From the NCBI GenBank assembly GCA_919901705.1, contig CAKKPR010000355.1:1-13066 (forward strand): a DNA stretch of 13,066 bases, written 5' to 3'. A model generated the notes under the pieces. It saw nothing but the letters and a program-made list of their open reading frames with translations, did not search any database and had not been told where the DNA came from. Shown here one piece after another: positions 1 through 6,843 of the stretch. The position numbers and the translations under genes were made by a program. Source of the DNA: Thermodesulfovibrionales bacterium (GTDB lineage Bacteria > Nitrospirota > Thermodesulfovibrionia > Thermodesulfovibrionales > UBA1546). The number at the start of each line of letters is the position of its first letter. The stretch's first letter is position 1.

Positions 1-16
1 AAATGCATTTTCCGGG

Positions 17-571
17 TTAAGAGTCAGGAACCATGCTGCGCGCTATTCTTATCAGGTCCCGCGGAGAGTCCTTTCCAATCACTGTGAGTATAAAGTTTCC
101 TTCCCGCCATGACACCTGATTGCATGGGCTATCATCTTCGCATGTAGCGGTAATAAGTATTCCAGTCCTGTCTTTAATCAGGACCTTGCTTTCTTTTTTA
201 ATATGGCTGAGTTTTATTTTAGACTCAGGGCGGTAATTGGACCTTGCGTCTACCTGATGAACAATAAGGCCAAGTTCCTTTGAATCACGCTGCTGGAAAT
301 GCATTATTACCATTACAAACGGTTTTTTCTGGGCGTATATCTCTGCCGGCGGCCACTTAAGGTTTAAATCCTCGGGGAGGTAAGCAGGGATGTAAATCCT
401 TTCAATATGGAGCTTTCTTTTAACCAGTTCAATGGTCTTGTATTTCCTTAAACTTTCCGTTTCAATTATGGACGGCGCCCAGTTTATCAGCTCCAGGACA
501 ACCAGCAATAAAATTATCAGGAGGGCAAAGGAAAATACCATTTTAAGTTGTCGTGTTATCTTGATATGCAT
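17..571 (-). CDS. Membrane-anchored protein with DUF4367-like C-terminal domain
   Basis: This 184-residue protein has one hydrophobic helix at about residues 11-30, then a soluble domain that probably lies outside the cytoplasm. The segment around residues 59-68 (IYIPAYLPED) and the C-terminal pattern W155-R-E-G...VIGKDSPRDLIRIARSM resemble the DUF4367 family seen in anti-sigma-factor-like and cell-surface proteins. That assignment rests on pattern memory and is only moderately secure. Two cysteines (C144, C150) flank a short acidic loop and could form a disulfide. The ATG is preceded by GGTGG at six bases and sits one base past the stop of the M56 peptidase gene, so translation is almost certainly coupled. 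As last gene of the regulator-peptidase operon it may be a partner or substrate of the peptidase; nothing in the sequence proves this. It ends in TAA, and the remaining 16 bases at the window edge show no feature. Confidence 0.72.
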   Translation of the reverse strand: MHIKITRQLKMVFSFALLIILLLVVLELINWAPSIIETESLRKYKTIELVKRKLHIERIYIPAYLPEDLNLKWPPAEIYAQKKPFVMVIMHFQQRDSKELGLIVHQVDARSNYRPESKIKLSHIKKESKVLIKDRTGILITATCEDDSPCNQVSWREGNFILTVIGKDSPRDLIRIARSMVPDS

Positions 572-572
572 T

Positions 573-1556
573 CTAAACCACCATATAATTAATCTTAAGA
601 ATTATAAGCGTTGTTAAAATAAATTTCACCCAGCCGAATCCGGGAGTATCCTCAATTTCTTTTTCCTGTATCTTAACTATCCTTTCTTTCAGGAGCAAAT
701 TGTGACTATGGCTTTCTATAGTATCCTTCATAACTGATACCCTTGACCGCTCATCTTCTTTCGGATGAGAGTAAAAGGCCTTAATTGCAGATATGAGGGC
801 CTCCGGTTTTTTTGTGAGAGAAACAGTTATGTCATCGCAAATAAACTCATCATCCTGAACAAGCCTTCGGAACTCTATAAGGCTTACAGGATTATAAAAC
901 ATCAGCATCCTCAATATATATATAATCTGGGTCTTAATGCTGCTGCCTCTTATAATATGGACTAGCTCATGTGCCAGTGCGCTTTCCATCTGGTCATCGG
1001 TAAGCTTGTCCAGAAGCGCCTTTGACAGGATTATTACATGGTTTTTTATTCCTGTTGTGAACAGCATTGGATATGGTTCATCCACAATCCTGACAGCTGG
1101 TTTTGAGGTGCCCAGTTTTTTGCAAAGCCCTTCAAGCATCCCGATTATGTCCCTGTGCGGAACTACATATGACACGTAACCTGGTTTGGGAAGTTTTTCT
1201 CTTACAATAGGAAATATCTCCTGCAGGAAAAAAATAAGCATTGTCACTGAAAGGAGCGCAAGGAACAACGAATAGACAGGTATTATATCCCACAGCTTTA
1301 TTGCCAGCCACCCGTTTAAATTAAAGATAGCGGTGTTCTCCCTGAAATACATGGACCCCCTGTCAGGGTTTATCAGCTGATAAACCGGGAAGACAAAGAT
1401 TGGAAGGATTAATACCAGAAGCCTGTATCTGAACTTTGCCAGATGGTCCCTGATTTCCCATGAATAAAATGCAATCTCAATAATTACAAGGGTCATGAAT
1501 GAATGCAGGACTGATTGGGCAATGAACATGCCGATGTATGAATCAAAAAACCTCAA
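573..1556 (-). CDS. M56-family (BlaR1/MecR1-like) membrane zinc metallopeptidase
   Basis: An integral-membrane zinc protease of 327 residues. Hydrophobic segments lie near residues 15-30, 45-63, 92-113 and 309-325. The zinc site is H196-E-L-V-H200 inside ALAHELVHIIRG. The third ligand is probably E237 in DDEFICDD, matching the E-x-x-C-D motif of M56 peptidases, and the FYNPVSLIEFRRLVQ stretch before it is also M56-like. In BlaR1 and MecR1 such a domain transmits a cell-surface signal by cytoplasmic proteolysis. Here there is no C-terminal penicillin-binding sensor and no BlaI-type repressor nearby; the neighbour is a sigma-54 activator. The start is TTG (1554-1556), chosen because AGGA lies about four bases upstream; the next in-frame ATG (codon 10) has no ribosome-binding site. 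The stop of the upstream regulator is in the same frame only nine bases before this TTG. M48 peptidase is the alternative label. The substrate is unknown. Confidence 0.85.
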   Translation of the reverse strand: MRFFDSYIGMFIAQSVLHSFMTLVIIEIAFYSWEIRDHLAKFRYRLLVLILPIFVFPVYQLINPDRGSMYFRENTAIFNLNGWLAIKLWDIIPVYSLFLALLSVTMLIFFLQEIFPIVREKLPKPGYVSYVVPHRDIIGMLEGLCKKLGTSKPAVRIVDEPYPMLFTTGIKNHVIILSKALLDKLTDDQMESALAHELVHIIRGSSIKTQIIYILRMLMFYNPVSLIEFRRLVQDDEFICDDITVSLTKKPEALISAIKAFYSHPKEDERSRVSVMKDTIESHSHNLLLKERIVKIQEKEIEDTPGFGWVKFILTTLIILKINYMVV

Positions 1557-1565
1557 GGTTCCTGC

Positions 1566-2945
1566 CTAATCGTGCAAGCCATATTTTTTCATCTTGTTAA
1601 AAAGGCTCTTCCTGCTGATTCCGAGATGGGCCGCTGCATCTGTTCTTTTCCATCTTGCCTCTGTGAGGGCGTCTATTATAAGTCTCTTCTCTTCCTCTGA
1701 CTTTATGGTTTCTATCCTGTCTCTCACATTTATTTCTCCATCCCTAACCTTATCTCCGCCCCCGTATGTAAGCTCTGTGACTGTTTTCCCTGTAATTGCA
1801 TTGCTGTCCTCAAGGATTATGGCCCTCTGAATAAGATTCTCCATCTCTCTCACGTTCCCCGGCCAGTTATAATTCAGGAAAAACCTTATCGCAGAGGCGG
1901 AGATGCCTTTAAATTTTTTCCCGATGGCGCTGCTGTATTTCTTTAAAAAATAATCCGCCAGGAGAGGGATATCGTTTTTCCTTTTTCTGAGCGGAGGGAC
2001 AATAATCTCGAATACCCTTACCCTGTAAAGAAGGTCCTCCCTGAATCTTCCTTCGGCTACAGCAGCATTAAGGTCCTTGTTGGTTGCGGAAATCAACCGC
2101 AGATCGACCTTTACAGTCTTTGTGCCTCCAAGGCGCTCTATCTCCTTCTCCTGCAAAACCCTTAAAAGTTTTGCCTGCAGCCCTAATGAAAGGTCTCCAA
2201 TCTCATCCAGGAAAATACTGCCGTTAGCCGCCCTTTCAAATTTGCCGATATGCTGCCTCGTTGCGCCTGTAAATGCGCCTCTTTCATACCCGAAGAGCTC
2301 TGATTCGAGCAGCGTTTCAGGGATTGCCGCGCAATTCACGCTTATAAAGGGATTTTCTCTTCTATCGCTAAGCCTGTGTATGGCCTTTGCAATAAGCTCT
2401 TTGCCGGAACCGCTTTCACCTGTCACCAGGACTGTGACATCTGTTTCAGCAACCTTTTTGGAAAGCTCGATTGCCCTCTTCATCTCGTCGCTTTCAGCTA
2501 TGATTTCATCCTTAAGGTTTTTCCCGAGGTTTTCTGTCTTCAGGGCCTCTATCTCTTTCTGAAGTTCGTATTTTTCGATTGCCCTGCTTATGACCGTTCT
2601 GACAATTTCTATATCAACCGGCTTTGTGAAAAAATCATAGGCCCCTTCTTTGATGGCCCTTATTGCGAGCTCTTTCGAACCATAAGCGGTTATCATTATC
2701 ACAGGCATGGTATAGCCCTCTGCCTTTATACGTCCGAGGACCTCAATGCCGCTCATGCCTGGCATCTTTTCATCAAGGAGCACAAGGCTGTAGTCGTTAT
2801 TTTTTAAAAGGGCAATAGCCTCAGGGCCTGTTTCTGCTATATCGAACCGGAAGCTTTCCTTTTTCAGAAGCTCCCCGAGAAAGAACCGGATGCTGGTGTC
2901 ATCGTCAACAATCAGTATTTTATGTTCGCTTGCAATAAATGCCAT
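1566..2945 (-). CDS. NtrC-family sigma-54-dependent response regulator
   Basis: A full-length 459-residue two-component regulator that activates RNA polymerase carrying sigma-54. The receiver domain (about 8-120) has the acidic pocket D14/D15, phospho-acceptor D58 (LVLLDEKMPG), T86 and K108. The AAA+ domain (about 148-385) has Walker A GESGSGKE at 176-183, the sigma-54-contacting GAFTGA loop at 223-228, Walker B IFLDEIG at 244-250, and the LRKRKNDIP and NWPGNVREMENL signatures. A Fis-type helix-turn-helix occupies about 420-456. All key residues are intact. The ATG has AAAGG six bases upstream. It is the first gene of an operon with the M56 peptidase and the DUF4367-like gene. Its partner kinase is not adjacent; the histidine kinase at 4296-5657 on the same strand is the nearest candidate. 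The architecture fits PilR, NtrC, AtoC and ZraR types, and targets cannot be read from this window. Confidence 0.95.
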   Translation of the reverse strand: MAFIASEHKILIVDDDTSIRFFLGELLKKESFRFDIAETGPEAIALLKNNDYSLVLLDEKMPGMSGIEVLGRIKAEGYTMPVIMITAYGSKELAIRAIKEGAYDFFTKPVDIEIVRTVISRAIEKYELQKEIEALKTENLGKNLKDEIIAESDEMKRAIELSKKVAETDVTVLVTGESGSGKELIAKAIHRLSDRRENPFISVNCAAIPETLLESELFGYERGAFTGATRQHIGKFERAANGSIFLDEIGDLSLGLQAKLLRVLQEKEIERLGGTKTVKVDLRLISATNKDLNAAVAEGRFREDLLYRVRVFEIIVPPLRKRKNDIPLLADYFLKKYSSAIGKKFKGISASAIRFFLNYNWPGNVREMENLIQRAIILEDSNAITGKTVTELTYGGGDKVRDGEINVRDRIETIKSEEEKRLIIDALTEARWKRTDAAAHLGISRKSLFNKMKKYGLHD

Positions 2946-2954
2946 ATATTACCT

Positions 2955-2995
2955 TTAATCTAAGCGATATTCTATTAATCTAAGCGATATTCTAT
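2955..2995. repeat. 20-bp tandem duplication upstream of the regulator
   Basis: The unit TTAATCTAAGCGATATTCTA occurs twice in direct tandem with no mismatch (2955-2974 and 2975-2994, with one further matching base). It fills most of the gap between the regulator's ribosome-binding site and the divergent cardiolipin synthase promoter region. A period of 20 bp is close to two helical turns, so a bound protein would see both copies on the same face. It may be a duplicated operator or promoter element, or simply a recent tandem duplication. Confidence 0.8.
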
Positions 2996-2997
2996 CA
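2982..2997 (-). promoter_or_regulatory. Candidate extended -10 promoter of the regulator operon
   Basis: On the minus strand TGA-TAGAAT (2989-2997) reads as an extended -10 element, which would place transcription start near 2982, about 37 bases before the regulator ATG. No good -35 hexamer is seen at 16-18 bases. The same TAGAAT occurs in the second repeat unit nearer the gene, so the -10 region appears duplicated. This is a consensus reading only. Confidence 0.35.
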
Positions 2998-3015
2998 CAG
3001 ATAGGGAACAGCTAG

Positions 3016-3044
3016 TTGACAGAAAATATCATTTAAGTAATGCT
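3016..3044 (+). promoter_or_regulatory. Candidate sigma-70 promoter for the cardiolipin synthase gene
   Basis: A perfect TTGACA at 3016-3021 is followed after 17 bases by AATGCT (3039-3044), a poor -10 that keeps the important second-position A and final T. Transcription would then start near 3051, the annotated ATG, giving a leaderless message. That would fit the absence of any Shine-Dalgarno sequence before this start. A perfect TATAAT at 3047-3052 has the wrong spacing (25 bases) and overlaps the start codon. Confidence 0.35.
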
Positions 3045-3050
3045 TTTATA

Positions 3051-4226
3051 ATGCAGACCGGAAATGGCATAAAACCTGTCTTCACAAGGCCTGAGATAGA
3101 AAAGCTGTATGGCAGCAGCTTTACAGACGGCAACAATGTTCAGCTTTTGTGGAAAAGCAAGGAATTATTCAAGATGATATTTGATTCAGTTTCCAAAGCA
3201 AAGAGGCTTATCTGCCTTGAGTTTTATATATTCCGCAACGATGAAACCGGCGCTGAACTTGCAAGGTTGTTAAAAAAGAAAGCACGCGAAGGGGTTTACA
3301 TATATATCCTTTATGACCATTTTGGTTCCATTGGAACGCCGCGGAAATTTTGGGAAGAATTGAAAAGGGCCGGGATAAATGTGAGGGGGTCACGGCCTTT
3401 CAAATGGACTGCGCCTCTAAGATATGCCCATCGCGACCACAAAAAACTTATCATCATAGACGGAGAAAAGGCCTTCACTGGCGGACTGAATATTGCAAAT
3501 GAATACAGTGGATATTATTTCAAGAGGCTTAAAAAGCGCAAAGAGGGCTGGAGAGATACAGGGATAATGCTCGAAGGCCCGATAGCCCTGACATTGCTCA
3601 ATACATTCAGGAAAAGCTGGGTAATATGGGGTGGCGAGCCAATTGTCTGTGAAGGCATAAGCACCCGTGAAAGCAGCGGCCTTCCTGTACTGCCCATATT
3701 TGCAAGCTCGGCAAGGGGCAGGCGAAAGCTGAGAAGACTTTTATATTACAGCATCAATCATGCACGCCAGAGCATATTTCTTACAACCGCTTATTTTACT
3801 CCGAGCAGGAGGATGGCGCATATCCTCTCAGAGGCAGTTAAAAAGGGAGTGGATGTTAAACTCCTCCTGCCGTCTGCAAGCGATATATCTGCCGCACATT
3901 ATGCAGGCAGGGCGTCCTTTGCAAAACTGCTGAAAGCCGGCGTTGAGATATATAACTACAGGGGAGAGATACTGCATGCAAAGACATCTGTCTTTGATGA
4001 GCGCTGGAGCATTATAGGTTCTGCAAACCTTGATTTCCAGTCCCTGAGGAGAAATGATGAGGGCAATGTCGGGATACTCGATGAAGGATTCGGCCGGCAG
4101 ATGCTGGATATCTTTCATGAAGACCTGAATCAATCCGTAAAGATAGAATTAGGCCCCTGGCTGAAAAGAGGGTTCTGCGAAAAATTCAAGGAACAGTTCT
4201 TTGCGTTGTTCAGAAGGAGGCTGTAG
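3051..4226 (+). CDS. cls: Cardiolipin synthase-type phospholipase D family protein
   Basis: This 391-residue protein carries two HKD phospholipase D motifs. The first is H130-x-K132-(x)4-D137 followed by GGLNIANEY. The second is H309-A-K311-(x)4-D316 followed by GSANLD. Two such motifs in one chain form a single active site that transfers a phosphatidyl group to phosphatidylglycerol to give cardiolipin. There are no N-terminal membrane helices, so it resembles ClsB or ClsC rather than ClsA. Basic tracts (K159-K164, R222-R229 and the C-terminal FRRRL) could aid membrane association. The ATG lacks a ribosome-binding site and no other start is available in frame, upstream or within the first 40 codons, so leaderless translation is possible. 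It stands alone, divergent from the regulator and convergent with the histidine kinase. The exact phospholipid substrate is inferred from the family. Confidence 0.9.
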   Translation: MQTGNGIKPVFTRPEIEKLYGSSFTDGNNVQLLWKSKELFKMIFDSVSKAKRLICLEFYIFRNDETGAELARLLKKKAREGVYIYILYDHFGSIGTPRKFWEELKRAGINVRGSRPFKWTAPLRYAHRDHKKLIIIDGEKAFTGGLNIANEYSGYYFKRLKKRKEGWRDTGIMLEGPIALTLLNTFRKSWVIWGGEPIVCEGISTRESSGLPVLPIFASSARGRRKLRRLLYYSINHARQSIFLTTAYFTPSRRMAHILSEAVKKGVDVKLLLPSASDISAAHYAGRASFAKLLKAGVEIYNYRGEILHAKTSVFDERWSIIGSANLDFQSLRRNDEGNVGILDEGFGRQMLDIFHEDLNQSVKIELGPWLKRGFCEKFKEQFFALFRRRL

Positions 4227-4295
4227 GGCTTATTCCAAAGAATTGAGGGAGAGAGGATGGGGAGGGTAGAAAATAGAATCAATCTGCTTTATGCC

Positions 4296-5657
4296 TCAGG
4301 CCTGCGGCAGTTGTATAATAAAGTTTGTCTTGCCCCCGGCAACCTCTACCCGTATATCCCCCCCCATATCTTTTATCGCATCCCTCGCAATCTTCAGCCC
4401 CATGCCGTGCCCGGAGCCCTTGGTAGTCACATCTGCTTCAAAGATTTTATCCGCCATTAATCCGGGGCTCAGTTCTGAATCACTGGAAATCTCTATTATC
4501 GTCCCGGCGTCTTTTTCCCAGGCCTTTATGCTTATTTCTCCGTCTTCCCTGGTTGCTTCATAAGCATTCAGGACTATATTGTAAATTGCGTGAAAGAGAC
4601 GCTCATCTTTTACCTGTATCTTATCTACTATCTCATCGTATTTCTCTGTTATCCTTACAACCTTGCCTTGCACTGCATGGCCGCATAGAAGAAACACCCT
4701 GTGTATCATCTCCCTGAGATTATCGCCGTCATAAGAAGCTGTCTTTTTCTCAAAAAGGGTATCCACAACCCTGTTAAGGCGGTCAGTTTCCTTAAGTATC
4801 GTATCAATATAAAGCAGCTTCTGTTCATCATCCTTTACGTCTTCTCTTATCATCTGCGCCAAACCCTTTATTGAGGCCAGCGGATTTCTGACCTCGTGGG
4901 CCACCTCCATTGCCAGGGCCCCGATACCTGCCAGCCTTTCTGTCTTTTGTATCTCCTGATGCATCTCTTTTATCTTTGTAGTATCCATAAAATTAAAGAC
5001 TGCGCCGTCTATTGCATCTTTACCCTTTACCGGCGAAAGCGTATACCCGATTGTCCGCCTTTCTCCGTTTATAACCATATTTAATTCAGAGGTAATTATT
5101 TCTCCTTTCATGACCCTCTCAAAATCTTTCGGTATATACAACAGTGTTCCAATATTTTTCCCCATGACGTCAGGTTCAGGGCATCCGAGTATGTGACAGG
5201 CATGAGGATTTGCCATTATTATTTCACCATTCTTATTAACTGCCATTATTCCGCCTGTTGTGCTTTCAAGCAGGGATGTATATTTCCTGAACGATGTCGC
5301 TATCTCTGCGAACTCTTTACCGAGAGCGCTGAATTCTTCTATGTCTTTGTAGCCCCTGTTTTCCCTGAGAAGTTTTTTTGCCGGTCTTATAAGCGCATAG
5401 GCAACAACCAGGCCTGCAATAAATGCCACGCCGGTAAATATATAGGTCCATTTTTCAGCAAACTCATAAACGGCCAAAAGCCCGCCTGCATCGGTAAGAT
5501 GATGATGAAGCACAGATCTGAATTTTGCTAAAAAGATAAGCGGCGCAGCCAGTGCAAACACGGAAAAAAATAGTGGCAGAAGCACAAAGAGCCCGAGATA
5601 AAATCTCCTCTCCAGAAAGGCAAATCTTATCTTTTCATAACGTGTATCATGTCCCAT
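4296..5657 (-). CDS. PAS-domain membrane sensor histidine kinase
   Basis: A 453-residue sensor kinase. Two membrane helices (about 20-44 and 70-90) enclose a short external loop of roughly 25 residues. A linker and PAS domain (about 125-230, with GIMAVNKNGEIIMANPHAC) follow. The HisKA domain has phospho-acceptor H254 in AHEVRNPLASIKG. The ATPase domain has an N box (N360, N364 in YNIVLNAYEA), an F-box-like IFEADVTTK and a G2 box GSGHGMGL at 414-421. The G1 box is degenerate: D393-S-E-L replaces the usual D-N-G-x-G. The start overlaps the end of gspF by 31 bases in another frame and has only a weak GGGATG upstream, which implies coupled translation. With so small an external loop it probably senses a cytoplasmic or membrane signal through PAS. 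The likely partner is the NtrC-type regulator at 1566-2945, by analogy with PilS/PilR near pilus genes. Confidence 0.92.
   Translation of the reverse strand: MGHDTRYEKIRFAFLERRFYLGLFVLLPLFFSVFALAAPLIFLAKFRSVLHHHLTDAGGLLAVYEFAEKWTYIFTGVAFIAGLVVAYALIRPAKKLLRENRGYKDIEEFSALGKEFAEIATSFRKYTSLLESTTGGIMAVNKNGEIIMANPHACHILGCPEPDVMGKNIGTLLYIPKDFERVMKGEIITSELNMVINGERRTIGYTLSPVKGKDAIDGAVFNFMDTTKIKEMHQEIQKTERLAGIGALAMEVAHEVRNPLASIKGLAQMIREDVKDDEQKLLYIDTILKETDRLNRVVDTLFEKKTASYDGDNLREMIHRVFLLCGHAVQGKVVRITEKYDEIVDKIQVKDERLFHAIYNIVLNAYEATREDGEISIKAWEKDAGTIIEISSDSELSPGLMADKIFEADVTTKGSGHGMGLKIARDAIKDMGGDIRVEVAGGKTNFIIQLPQA
4358..4365. repeat. Eight-base homopolymer tract inside the histidine kinase
   Basis: Eight consecutive C on the plus strand (eight G in the coding strand) encode part of M431-G-G-D in the last helix and strand of the ATPase domain. 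Slippage by one base would shift the frame and replace the final 20 residues or so. The present copy is in frame. Confidence 0.6.
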
Positions 5658-6841
5658 ATAGGAAGAAACATCCCGAGCGCAAGAAACAGTATTATGCCGG
5701 CAAGAAAGAACAGGAGGACCGGCTCGAGGGTCGTTGATAGGTTTTTAATTGCATATTCAACCTCACGGTCATAGTAGTCAGAGACCTTTGTAAGCATATC
5801 ATCAAGCGCGCCTGTCTCCTCTCCAACAGCAACCATCTGGGTGACCATGGGAGGAAAAACCATTGTGCTCGCCATTGGCTGGGAAAGCCCTTTGCCTTCG
5901 CGCACGCTCTCTTTTATCACCTCAACTGCCCTTGCGATGATAACATTGCCCAGCGTGCCTGAAACCACGTCAAGCGTATGAAGCATGGGGATACCGCTGC
6001 GGTAAAGCGTTGAAAAGATTCTTGCGAACCTCGACATGACCGTCTTCTCGACAACAGGGCCTATTATCGGGGTCCTGAGTTTCAGCTTATCCAGGTTCCA
6101 TCTTCCTGACGGTGTTTTTATATACCCTTTTACTGCAAAGATAAGGCCTGCTATTGCAACTGCTATGAACGGCCAGTATGTCCGTATTGCCATATTTATA
6201 AATATAAGTATACGTGTCGGGAGCGGAAGCGCAACTTTTGAAGACGCATACAGCGCTGCAAATTTTGGAACAACAAATGTTGTGAGTATAACAAAGGCAA
6301 TTGCTATGCTGACAAGCACAATTACCGGATACCTCGTTGCTGCCTTAATGCGCGCCTTTGTTCCTGCTTCGTGCTCTAAAAGAGAGGCCAATCTATCGAG
6401 AATATCATCGAGGACTCCGCCCTCTTCCCCAACCTTTACCATGCTGACATAAAGGGGTGAAAATACCGCTGGGAATTTTGACAGGGCATCAGAAAAAGAA
6501 CTGCCGCCTTCTACGCTTTTTCTTATCTCTTCTATAATCTTGCGGAGTCTTCTGCTCTTTGTCTGCTCAGAGAGCGTATCAAGGCTTCTGAGGAAAGAGA
6601 TGCCTGAAGTAACCAGTGTTGCAAGCTGACGGCTGAAGACTATCAGATCTTCCGGCGTTATCCTGTCAAAAAGTTGTATCCCCTCAGTAGAAGACTTGAC
6701 TTTCTCTCCCGCCTCTATTTTTATCGGGATAAATCCTTTTGAAAAAAGCTGCTCTGCAACAGCCTCGGGGGTGGGCGCGTCAATAACTCCGTTTATGACG
6801 TCTCCTGTCTGAGTCCTTCCCTTATAGCTGTAGGTGGGCAC
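5627..6841 (-). CDS. gspF: Type II secretion / type IV pilus inner-membrane platform protein GspF
   Basis: A 404-residue protein of the GspF/PilC family, the polytopic platform on which the GspE motor acts to drive pseudopilus or pilus assembly. The N-terminus MPTYSYKGRTQTGDVINGVI is typical. Two homologous T2SSF domains (about 65-192 and 268-395) each carry the family signature. The first has FSRQLATLVTSGISFLRSLD (69-88) and VGEEGGVLDDIL; the second has RFARIFSTLYRSGIPMLHTLD (271-291) and VGEETGALDDML. Membrane helices are predicted near 172-194, 222-238 and 372-395, the usual three. The length matches the family. It starts two bases after the gspE stop and its end overlaps the histidine kinase start. 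Without secretin, pseudopilin or PilT genes in view, GspF and PilC cannot be strictly told apart. Confidence 0.95.
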   Translation of the reverse strand: MPTYSYKGRTQTGDVINGVIDAPTPEAVAEQLFSKGFIPIKIEAGEKVKSSTEGIQLFDRITPEDLIVFSRQLATLVTSGISFLRSLDTLSEQTKSRRLRKIIEEIRKSVEGGSSFSDALSKFPAVFSPLYVSMVKVGEEGGVLDDILDRLASLLEHEAGTKARIKAATRYPVIVLVSIAIAFVILTTFVVPKFAALYASSKVALPLPTRILIFINMAIRTYWPFIAVAIAGLIFAVKGYIKTPSGRWNLDKLKLRTPIIGPVVEKTVMSRFARIFSTLYRSGIPMLHTLDVVSGTLGNVIIARAVEVIKESVREGKGLSQPMASTMVFPPMVTQMVAVGEETGALDDMLTKVSDYYDREVEYAIKNLSTTLEPVLLFFLAGIILFLALGMFLPIWDMIHVMKR

Positions 6842-6843
6842 TG

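Noticed and set aside
2077..2562. Plus-strand open frame of 161 codons opposite the response regulator
   Set aside because: It is antisense to the conserved AAA+ domain, has a Ser/Leu-rich composition typical of a shadow frame, and shows no recognisable domain.
3047..3052. Perfect TATAAT as the -10 box of the cardiolipin synthase gene
   Set aside because: It overlaps the start codon and is 25 bases from TTGACA; transcription from it would begin downstream of the only usable ATG.
4227..4295. Bidirectional terminator between the convergent cls and kinase genes
   Set aside because: No stable stem followed by a T-run is visible on either strand.
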